DNA from: JBFHNV01 sp041593595
GTDB taxonomy: Bacteria; Pseudomonadota; Gammaproteobacteria; HK1
Reading direction: 5' to 3'
Length of the DNA stretch: 64,000 bases
Assembly: GCA_041593595.1 (NCBI GenBank)
Contig: JBFHNV010000002.1
Coordinates: forward strand, 41,883 to 105,882
Position numbers and translations under genes: made by a program. Under the pieces are notes generated by a model. That model did no database searches. It was not told the origin of the DNA and saw only the letters and a program-made list of their open reading frames with translations. This document shows, one piece after another, positions 35,246 to 42,291 of this stretch; position 1 is the first letter of the stretch, and each line of letters begins with the position of its first letter.

Positions 35246-37015
35246 GTGTGGCTAGGGCGGTGTTCCAGGAGCAGGGTCGGCCAGGCGCTGGTGACGGGCA
35301 TCAGTGCCGTGAGCTCGGCGTCGGTGCCCGCGGTGGACTTGGCGCCGATCCGCTACACGGGTGAGTTCTTGACCACCGCACGTGTCGACATTCCCGAGGA
35401 CCGTGCGAAGACCTACCAGCTCGGCAGCTCCGCCACCCTCGGAGCAAGCACGTACCTCTGGCAGCCCTGGTTCGCCACGGTGGACGGCAATTTCAGCCTG
35501 TTCAGCACGCAGACCAAGAGCGAAGCGGACAGCAGCGCACTGCTAACCAGCGGCGACCTGGCCCTGAACGTCTTCCCCCGCAGCCGGTTTCCGTTCACCG
35601 CCTTCGTGGACGTCGATGACCGCCGGCAGGAGTTCACGTCGCGGTTCACGGAAACGCGCGACCAGCGCCAGCTGCGCTACGGCCTCAGGCAGCAGTACCG
35701 CCCGCTGGACGGAGCCTCCGACTACAGCGTGCTGCTCGAGCGTACGGAGAACGAGAGCGGGGACGGGTCGCTCCAGCAGGCGACCAATCGTGCCGACATG
35801 TCCATGGGATACCGGCTGACCCGGCACAGCGTCAGCGCGCGTCTGAACCTCGAGCAGACCGATCAGAAGAACCCGGGAGTTCAGCTGTCGAACGTCGTGG
35901 CCACGGTGCAGCACGGCTATCGCGCCACGGACACCCTGACCATCGACAACTTCGCCAGCTTCGAGAACGTCTCGACGAAGGCCGAGGCCGGCAATCTCGA
36001 CAGCAGGAGCGTGCAACTCAGCAGCTTCGCCAGCTGGAATCCGCTGGACAGCAAGCTGAGCATGACCGGGGACGTGCGCTACACCTCGGATCAGTTCGAT
36101 TCCTCGGGCAGCGGCGCTAGCGGCACGGATGTGACGAGTGGGAATCTCACCGCCCGCTACACCTGGACCCCCGAGCTGCGAGTGACAGGCTCGCTCCAGG
36201 GCAGCGTCACCAGAGGGGCCCGATCGTCGAACAGGTTGGCGCAGTCCCTGGGCATCAGCTACAGCCCCCCGGCAACCGATCTGATGGGCTTCCAGTACGA
36301 CCACTCCGCGAACGCATCGGTGAGCAACCGCACGGTCAGCACTGGTGACGACGCACGCAGCCTCGGCGCCGGATTCAACCACGGTCTGAGCCGCGCGATT
36401 CCACTCGGGAGCAACGGCGCGTTCAACCTGTCCGGGAACGTGAACCAGGCCATTTTCACGTCGCTGACCTCCAACGCCGGAAACACCACGACGCTCACGC
36501 ACTCGGGCTCCTTCGGCGTCGCACACTCGGGCGTGCAGTCGACATCCCGCGTGCTGTTGAACCTCCAGGACAGCCGTACCTTCAGCAGCGGCGGTCTGGC
36601 ACTCGGCGGGTCGGAGGTCCAGAGCATCAACCTTCACGCCCACCACGACTCGCGATTCGGCCGCTTCGCGAGCCTGACCGGCACGGCGAGCGTGTCCTGG
36701 GTCCGCCAGTCATTCGATAAGGGCACGACCCGCACGGACGAGTCGTCGGCCTTCTCGCTGGCCTACCGGCATGGCCGCGCCTTGGGCGTGCGTCGGCTGC
36801 GTTTCCGGTCGATTCTGGAAGTCCAGGCGGACAGCCTGACCTTCGTGCAACGCGGCGGCGAGCGGGGATTCCGCGAAATCAACTTCGAGAACTCGCTCGA
36901 GTACAGCATCGGGCGGGTCGATGCGGAGCTCGAGTTCAACGTGCGAGAGAGCAATGGGAAAGTCACCAACAGCATCTTCTTCTCGCTGAAACGGCGCATC
37001 GCCGGTGTGCTGTAG
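35246..37015 (+). CDS. Large outer-membrane beta-barrel (porin-like)
   Basis: A 589-residue protein made almost entirely of alternating polar/hydrophobic segments of strand length, such as DYSVLLERTE, SVSARLNLEQ and RVDAELEFNVRES. It is rich in serine, threonine and aromatic girdle residues, with no cysteine after the leader. These are the features of a large transmembrane beta-barrel, probably of 20 or more strands. The last residue is L rather than the common F. The GTG 35246 start and the short leader (VGQALVTGISAVSSASVPA) are uncertain. I infer it is the porin sheath through which the neighbouring cytochromes pass electrons, comparable to MtrB or OmbB in role; I see no direct homology to either. 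Confidence 0.78.
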   Translation: MWLGRCSRSRVGQALVTGISAVSSASVPAVDLAPIRYTGEFLTTARVDIPEDRAKTYQLGSSATLGASTYLWQPWFATVDGNFSLFSTQTKSEADSSALLTSGDLALNVFPRSRFPFTAFVDVDDRRQEFTSRFTETRDQRQLRYGLRQQYRPLDGASDYSVLLERTENESGDGSLQQATNRADMSMGYRLTRHSVSARLNLEQTDQKNPGVQLSNVVATVQHGYRATDTLTIDNFASFENVSTKAEAGNLDSRSVQLSSFASWNPLDSKLSMTGDVRYTSDQFDSSGSGASGTDVTSGNLTARYTWTPELRVTGSLQGSVTRGARSSNRLAQSLGISYSPPATDLMGFQYDHSANASVSNRTVSTGDDARSLGAGFNHGLSRAIPLGSNGAFNLSGNVNQAIFTSLTSNAGNTTTLTHSGSFGVAHSGVQSTSRVLLNLQDSRTFSSGGLALGGSEVQSINLHAHHDSRFGRFASLTGTASVSWVRQSFDKGTTRTDESSAFSLAYRHGRALGVRRLRFRSILEVQADSLTFVQRGGERGFREINFENSLEYSIGRVDAELEFNVRESNGKVTNSIFFSLKRRIAGVL

Positions 37016-37146
37016 GCTCGCGAGGGGGTCTGGTGCCGCAGCAACGGCTGATTCGGGTGCTCCTGCTTCCCGGGCAGAAGTCGGGCGCCTGGAGAATGTG
37101 GTGAAGGTGATGCGACAGGGACACTCCAAGTTCGAGGAATGGGGAC

Positions 37147-37563
37147 ATGGTCAAGCGTAGCGGAAGGGCGGCTGGCATCGCGCTCATGGTTCTTGCCGTT
37201 GGGGCATCGATCGCGGGGCTCACGACGAGTAGACAGGTACACGGCGAGTACGGAGACGTGGTGATCAACAACTACTCGGACGAGGCTGGGATGCGGCCCG
37301 TGGTGTTTCCGCACTGGTTCCACCGGATCCGCTTTCGGTGCAAGGTCTGTCACGCCGATCTCGGCTTCAAGTTCGAGGCCGGCGGCAATGACATCAACAT
37401 GCTCAAGATCATCGATGGCGCGTACTGCGGAGCGTGCCACAACGGCGATATCGCCTGGTCCGTGGAGAACTGCGACCTGTGTCATTCAGCCAAACCCAGG
37501 ACGCCGACCCAGGTTCACGACAGCACGATCCAGAAACTCGTGGCTCCCGGAAAGAGCAAATGA
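37147..37563 (+). CDS. Tri-heme c7-like cytochrome A1
   Basis: A 138-residue protein with an N-terminal signal/anchor segment and heme motifs CKVCH, CGACH and CDLCH. The phrase VVFPHWFHRIRFRCKVCH holds the paired histidines that act as distal ligands in c3/c7-type cytochromes. It is a clear paralogue of the protein at 40823-41224, which shares EYGDVIIN and PHWFHRIRFRCKVCH. The gene starts at ATG 37147 and precedes a four-heme gene by 11 bases. Role inferred: periplasmic or conduit-associated electron carrier. Confidence 0.9.
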   Translation: MVKRSGRAAGIALMVLAVGASIAGLTTSRQVHGEYGDVVINNYSDEAGMRPVVFPHWFHRIRFRCKVCHADLGFKFEAGGNDINMLKIIDGAYCGACHNGDIAWSVENCDLCHSAKPRTPTQVHDSTIQKLVAPGKSK

Positions 37564-37574
37564 GGAGCGGCGCC

Positions 37575-38513
37575 ATGATCAAGAAATTCAGCAGTCCGCT
37601 CCCGGCACTTGCGGCTATTGCCTGTGTCCCCGCCCTCGTCTGGATCATCGCTTCGGATGCGGGTGCCCAGGGGTCGCCCGACGGCAAGAGCCTGTACGCG
37701 ATCCGCTGCGCCGCGTGCCACGACACGGGGCTGCTGGGCGCGCCCAAACCGGGGGCAGCGGGCGACTGGGCGGCTCGGTTACCTCGTGGGCGCGACGTGC
37801 TGCTGGAACACGCCATCAAGGGATTCAACAAGATGCCGCCTCGTGGCGGCAATCCGAGTTTGACGGACGGTGATGTCGCCGCCGCGCTCGACTACATGTT
37901 GTCGCGCGTCGAGCCCCGAAAAGCGCCTGCCACGCCGGCGGAACCCGCAGCATCGGAGAAGAAAGCCCCGGTGCCCGCGCCGGTGGTCAAGAAGGTGCGC
38001 AGTGCCTCCGCCACGCACCGCGGTGTCAACGCATTCAACCGGCTCATGAAGCCGCCTTCGAAGCGCAACCTGCCGCCCACCCAGGACGGTATCCACGACC
38101 CGGGAAGCGAGGGCACGCAGGCCCTGCAGGCTCCCAGGGATTCCTTCGAAACCCTTCCAAAGGCCAACTTCGGCAACCGGGTGGACTGGGTGGCCGCCCT
38201 GAACAACGGTGATATCGCCCCGCGCTACGACCGGATGGACCCCGACGCCAAGCCCATCATCATGGACCTCAACATCGTGCGGGAAGTGAAGGGCTCCATG
38301 CCGGACGTGGTCTACCCGCACAAGCAGCACACGGAATGGCTCGACTGTTCCAACTGCCACCCGGCGATCTTTCTGCCCCAGAAGGGTGCCAACCCAATGA
38401 GCATGGCGGGAATACTCCTGGGCAAGCAGTGTGGTGTCTGTCACGGCAAGGTGGCGTTTCCGGTATCCGATTGCCGCCGCTGCCATTCCGCGAAGAAGGA
38501 ACCCGCGAACTGA
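37575..38513 (+). CDS. Tetraheme cytochrome: class I domain fused to c7-like domain (B1)
   Basis: A 312-residue protein. After a signal peptide ending SDAGAQ comes a cytochrome c5-like domain with CAACH and the phrase KGFNKMPPRGGNPSLTD. An alanine/proline-rich linker of about 40 residues follows, then a three-heme c7-like domain with CSNCH, CGVCH and CRRCH. The second half is paralogous to the protein at 40299-40826, sharing the phrases HTEWLDC, VAFP and CRRCHS. ATG 37575 lies 7 bases after GAGGAG. The fusion adds a soluble electron-entry domain to a small multiheme module. Confidence 0.9.
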   Translation: MIKKFSSPLPALAAIACVPALVWIIASDAGAQGSPDGKSLYAIRCAACHDTGLLGAPKPGAAGDWAARLPRGRDVLLEHAIKGFNKMPPRGGNPSLTDGDVAAALDYMLSRVEPRKAPATPAEPAASEKKAPVPAPVVKKVRSASATHRGVNAFNRLMKPPSKRNLPPTQDGIHDPGSEGTQALQAPRDSFETLPKANFGNRVDWVAALNNGDIAPRYDRMDPDAKPIIMDLNIVREVKGSMPDVVYPHKQHTEWLDCSNCHPAIFLPQKGANPMSMAGILLGKQCGVCHGKVAFPVSDCRRCHSAKKEPAN

Positions 38514-38514
38514 C

Positions 38515-39390
38515 ATGTCGTGCCGGCGTGCAACGGCGATTGGCTCCAGCATGTTGCTGTTGCTAATGATGGTGAGCGTGCTGCAGGCGCCTGGAGCACG
38601 CGCCGAATCCGGTGCACGAGGCCGCTTGCTGACCCAGAAGCTCCAGTTGCTGGATGTGCTGCTTACGCGGACCAGGAGCCACCCGGAACTGAGCTCCGAC
38701 GACAGGTCAACCCTGGATGTGGCGGAGACCCTGACCCACGTGGCGCGCCAGGATCTCCAGGAGACAGACCTGGATGCCGTCAACATGTCCCTGGACGAAG
38801 CATTGCGTCTGATCGGCGAAGTTTCCCGCCAGTACGCCGCACGCGCACCGGGCGCGGACCGATCCGACTATGAGAACCTCCGTGCCACCGTGGACGGGCT
38901 TCACGCGGCCTTCGGAGCCACCATCGCCACCAGAAACGGCGCCGTTCCCAAGGACCTCGACCCGGCCGCACTCGAGGCCGGCCTCGCCCGGTCGGCCGAC
39001 CTGGCGGCGCGTGGCCGCTTCGCCGATGCCACGCGCATCCTTCGTGAGGTCTATACCTCGCTGGTCAATGCGCTGGCGGCGCTTCGGGCCAGTGAAACCG
39101 TTGCCCACCGCCTCGTTTTCGAAGCACCGAAAGACGAGCTGGACTACGAGTTGAATCGCCTGCGAAGCAACGAGCTCCTGGTGCAGCTCATGGTCCAGGA
39201 GAAGAAGCCCGCTCCCTCGGTGTTGATCCAGGTAGAGGCCGACGTGGCCGAAGCAGCCAGGTTCAAGGCGCTGTCCAACGCCCAGGGCGCGTCGAACGAC
39301 TTCACCGGCGCTCTGCATAGCGCAGAGGCGGCCAACGGCCACCTCGTTCGTGCCCTGCGCAGGATCGGTGTGTACATTCCCCAGTATTGA
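38515..39390 (+). CDS. Secreted helical protein of unknown family, copy 1
   Basis: A 291-residue protein with a signal peptide (SSMLLLLMMVSVLQAPGARA) and an almost wholly helical, charged mature part with heptad-like stretches. No heme motif or catalytic motif is seen. Its C-terminal 90 residues resemble those of the next gene: DYELNRLRSNELLVQLMVQE and a terminal RRIGVYIPQY match YEVDRNDTHRMLVEVLVSE and RSSGIYIPG. The start at ATG 38515 overlaps nothing and is one base after the previous stop. The position between cytochrome genes suggests a structural or assembly role. I do not recognise the family. Confidence 0.75.
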   Translation: MSCRRATAIGSSMLLLLMMVSVLQAPGARAESGARGRLLTQKLQLLDVLLTRTRSHPELSSDDRSTLDVAETLTHVARQDLQETDLDAVNMSLDEALRLIGEVSRQYAARAPGADRSDYENLRATVDGLHAAFGATIATRNGAVPKDLDPAALEAGLARSADLAARGRFADATRILREVYTSLVNALAALRASETVAHRLVFEAPKDELDYELNRLRSNELLVQLMVQEKKPAPSVLIQVEADVAEAARFKALSNAQGASNDFTGALHSAEAANGHLVRALRRIGVYIPQY

Positions 39391-39403
39391 GCGAGGAACG
39401 CCC

Positions 39404-40291
39404 ATGAACGTTCAACAGGGAAGTCATGGTGAGTCCCAGTGGCTGCATCGCGCGCTGCTGGGGCACGTGCTCGCGCTGGTGCTGTGTGCCGTTGCGGCAC
39501 AGGTCTCGGCCGATGACCTGGACAACCGGTTTGCCAACGTCAGCCGTCTGTTAGAGGAGTCATCAGGTGCCAAGCGGGTGGACGCCAGCAGCGACACCGA
39601 GGCATTGGCACGCCGAGCCGAGGCTCGAGAACTTTTGCGACAGGCACGTGCCGCCCGTGATGCCGGCGACTCTGCGCGGGCGGGGGATCTGCTGAGCCAG
39701 GCATCCCGGGCCATGTTCGAAGCAGTGCGACTTGCCGGCCCTCCGGATTCAATCGCGCGCAAGCACGAGTCGGACTTCGACGACCGTGTGGGCAGCATCG
39801 AGGCATTGATCGCGGCCCTCGAACGGATCACGGCGGAGAAGGGCCTGGATGTCTCATCCGAGGTGATTTCGGCGGTGAAGACGCTGCTGGCACGGGGCAT
39901 CGCGCTGCGCGACGGGGGCGACATCACAGGGGGGCGCGAGGTCCTGAACGAAGCCTATGAAGAGGCGAAACGAGGCGTGGAGGAACTACGCGGCGGGGAA
40001 ACGCTGGTGCGCACCCTCAACTTTGCCAGCAAGGAGGAAGAATACCGTTACGAGGTGGATCGAAACGACACCCACCGCATGCTGGTCGAGGTGCTGGTGT
40101 CGGAAAAACGCGCCAAGGCCGGCATCGACCGGATGGTCACGACCTTCTCCAAAAGCGCTGCGAAGCTCCGCGCCGATGCCGAGCGCCAGGCGGATAACGG
40201 AGACTTCGCCGGTGCCGTGACGACGCTCGAGAACTCGACCAAGGAGTACATTCGGGCCATCCGCAGTTCCGGAATCTACATCCCGGGCTGA
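39404..40291 (+). CDS. Secreted helical protein of unknown family, copy 2
   Basis: A 295-residue paralogue of the preceding protein, with a signal peptide (LGHVLALVLCAVAAQVSA). The body contains helical hairpins resembling TPR units, such as ARELLRQARAARDAGDSARA and GIALRDGGDITGGREVLNEA. The C-terminus ends RSSGIYIPG, like RRIGVYIPQY in copy 1. ATG 39404 lies 14 bases after the stop of copy 1, following GAGGAACGCCC. It contains no cofactor motif. Its paralogue and the surrounding cytochromes suggest a complex partner; the function is unknown. Confidence 0.75.
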   Translation: MNVQQGSHGESQWLHRALLGHVLALVLCAVAAQVSADDLDNRFANVSRLLEESSGAKRVDASSDTEALARRAEARELLRQARAARDAGDSARAGDLLSQASRAMFEAVRLAGPPDSIARKHESDFDDRVGSIEALIAALERITAEKGLDVSSEVISAVKTLLARGIALRDGGDITGGREVLNEAYEEAKRGVEELRGGETLVRTLNFASKEEEYRYEVDRNDTHRMLVEVLVSEKRAKAGIDRMVTTFSKSAAKLRADAERQADNGDFAGAVTTLENSTKEYIRAIRSSGIYIPG

Positions 40292-40298
40292 GGGCGTC

Positions 40299-40826
40299 AT
40301 GCGTCATCGGGTCATCGGTGCAGTCATCGCTTTCGCGGTCGCGGTGGTGGCAGGCGTCTCGGCGGCGCAGCAGCCGAGCTGGAAGCCGTTGCGCGCCGAC
40401 GGACTTCACGATCCGGAGAGCCCTGCCATCGGTCTGCTGCAGGAACCCGCGGCGGCCATGAGCGCGTTGCCTCCCGATACTGCGGGCAATCAGGTCCGCT
40501 GGGTCGAGGCGCTGGACAAAGGCTACATCGCCCCTCGGACGAACATCCTTCCGGGCACGGAGGTGCAGGTCCTGGATCAGGACATTCTGATGGAGGACAC
40601 CGCGGGCATGCCCATCGTCCGTTTTCCGCACCTCCTGCACACCGAATGGCTGGACTGCGCCAATTGCCACGACGCGATCTTCGAGCGCAAGGCGGGAGCC
40701 ACGCCGATGAACATGTTCACGATCCTGCAAGGCAACCACTGCGGCCAGTGCCACGGGGCGGTGGCGTTCCCGCTCACCGAGTGCCGACGCTGTCACAGCG
40801 TGGCACGCAAATCTGGTGTGCGGTGA
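40299..40826 (+). CDS. Tri-heme c7-like cytochrome B2
   Basis: A 175-residue secreted cytochrome with heme motifs CANCH, CGQCH and CRRCH. It corresponds to the second half of the tetraheme protein at 37575 (shared HTEWLDC, HDAIFERK-like, VAFPLTECRRCHS) but lacks the class I domain. The segment NQVRWVEALDKGYIAPRTN parallels NRVDWVAALNNGDIAPRYD there. The stop overlaps the next gene by GTGA. Confidence 0.9.
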   Translation: MRHRVIGAVIAFAVAVVAGVSAAQQPSWKPLRADGLHDPESPAIGLLQEPAAAMSALPPDTAGNQVRWVEALDKGYIAPRTNILPGTEVQVLDQDILMEDTAGMPIVRFPHLLHTEWLDCANCHDAIFERKAGATPMNMFTILQGNHCGQCHGAVAFPLTECRRCHSVARKSGVR

Positions 40827-41224
40827 CCACCCGGCGCTTTTCGCTGCGACTGCGAGCCGTCACCGGGTTGCTGGTCGTCGTCTGGCTCGGGATCGCCGCG
40901 TCCCTCGTCCACGCCGAGTACGGTGACGTGATCATCAACAAGCGCTCTGACGCCGAAGGCGTCCGTCCCGTGATCTTCCCTCACTGGTTTCACCGGATCC
41001 GCTTTCGCTGCAAGGTCTGCCATCACGAGCTGGGCTTCAAGATGCGGGCGGGCAGCAATGACATCACAATGGCGGATATCGTGGACGGCAAGTTCTGCGG
41101 CATGTGCCACAATGGCGAGGTTGCATGGTCCACGGAGAACTGTGACCTGTGCCACTCGGGCAAGCCAGGCCTGAAGAGTCGGGTCGTCGGTGGGCACCAG
41201 ACCCTGGGCCCCGGACGGTGGTGA
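40823..41224 (+). CDS. Tri-heme c7-like cytochrome A2
   Basis: A 133-residue paralogue of the protein at 37147, with heme motifs CKVCH, CGMCH and CDLCH and the same distal-ligand phrase PHWFHRIRF. The N-terminus (LLVVVWLGIAASLVHA) is a signal peptide. GTG 40823 overlaps the previous stop (GTGA), and its own stop overlaps the next gene in the same way, so the B2, A2, NHL and 11-heme genes form a translationally coupled chain. Confidence 0.9.
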   Translation: MTTRRFSLRLRAVTGLLVVVWLGIAASLVHAEYGDVIINKRSDAEGVRPVIFPHWFHRIRFRCKVCHHELGFKMRAGSNDITMADIVDGKFCGMCHNGEVAWSTENCDLCHSGKPGLKSRVVGGHQTLGPGRW

Positions 41225-42291
41225 GCAGTTTGCGGCTCGCCGTGGCAACCCTCGCGCTATTGGTGGCCGGATGTGCCCGGGACGAGCCGCTGGTCATGGT
41301 CCTCGGCGCGGCTGAGGTCGAGGCCGGCACCGCGCCGAGGGTCTGGCCGGCCGCGCCCGGGCTCGCGCGTTACGCGTACGCTGGCGAGCTCACCGGAGAG
41401 GGCAACTTCCAGACTGCGGACGGCGGACCGCGCATCCGGACGTCGAAGGTCCTGGCTTTCATCCTGGGCCTGGGGCTGGACGAGGAGAAGCCGCTCGTGC
41501 TTCAGCGCCCGCAGAGCGGAACCACGGATCCGTCCGGTCGGGTGTACGTCACCGACGTGAGTCACCAGGCGGTCTTCGTGTTCGATCCGCTCAGCGGACA
41601 GCTGGACCTGTGGACCTTCGCTCACCCGGGTCAACGCTTCGAGGCGCCCATCGGCATCGTCATCGCCGGCGACGGCACGTTATTGGTGACGGATGCGGAG
41701 CTCGGCGCAGTGTTTCGCCTCGATCGTGAAGGCAGGCCTCTGGAGCACTTCGGGGACGACGTACTCGAGCGTCCAACGGGCATCGCGAGAGATCCCGAGC
41801 GCGGCCTGGTCTACGTGGCGGACACCCGCGGCAATGACGTCAAGATCTTCGACGAGGGCGGTCAGCTGGTAGGCTCGATTGGCCGGTCCGGCGAATCGCA
41901 GGGTGAGCTCAACTCCCCCACCCACATTGCCTTCGCCGGGGGGCGTCTCTACGTCACCGACACCTTGAATTCCCGAGTGCAGGTCTTCGAGGGTGACGGC
42001 TCGGTGGCGACGGTCTTCGGCGAGCGTGGGCTGTTCATCGGCAATCTCGCGCGTCCGAAGGGCGTGACCGTGGACAGCAGCGGACATGTCTACGTTGTCG
42101 AGGGGTACTATGACCATCTCCTGGTCTACGACCGCATGGGGCGGTTCCTGCTGCCCATCGGCGGAACGGGCAGCGAACCCGGGCGCTTCTACCTCCCCAC
42201 CGGGGTCTGGACGGACACCCGAGACCGGATCTACGTTGCGGACATGTTCAACGGCCGCGTCTGCATATTCCAGTACCTCGGTGACACGTGA
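41221..42291 (+). CDS. NHL-repeat lipoprotein, third copy
   Basis: A 356-residue lipoprotein (lipobox LLVAGC) with a six-bladed NHL propeller: DPSGRVYVTDVSHQAVFVFD, APIGIVIAGDGTLLVTDAE, GRLYVTDTLNSRVQVFEG and RPKGVTVDSSGHVYVVEG mark successive blades. It is more divergent than the other two NHL proteins of the window and ends in DRIYVADMFNGRVCIFQYL. GTG 41221 overlaps the previous stop; the 11-heme gene starts at GTG 42288 overlapping its own stop. The tight coupling suggests a fixed stoichiometry with that large cytochrome. Confidence 0.88.
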   Translation: MSSLRLAVATLALLVAGCARDEPLVMVLGAAEVEAGTAPRVWPAAPGLARYAYAGELTGEGNFQTADGGPRIRTSKVLAFILGLGLDEEKPLVLQRPQSGTTDPSGRVYVTDVSHQAVFVFDPLSGQLDLWTFAHPGQRFEAPIGIVIAGDGTLLVTDAELGAVFRLDREGRPLEHFGDDVLERPTGIARDPERGLVYVADTRGNDVKIFDEGGQLVGSIGRSGESQGELNSPTHIAFAGGRLYVTDTLNSRVQVFEGDGSVATVFGERGLFIGNLARPKGVTVDSSGHVYVVEGYYDHLLVYDRMGRFLLPIGGTGSEPGRFYLPTGVWTDTRDRIYVADMFNGRVCIFQYLGDT

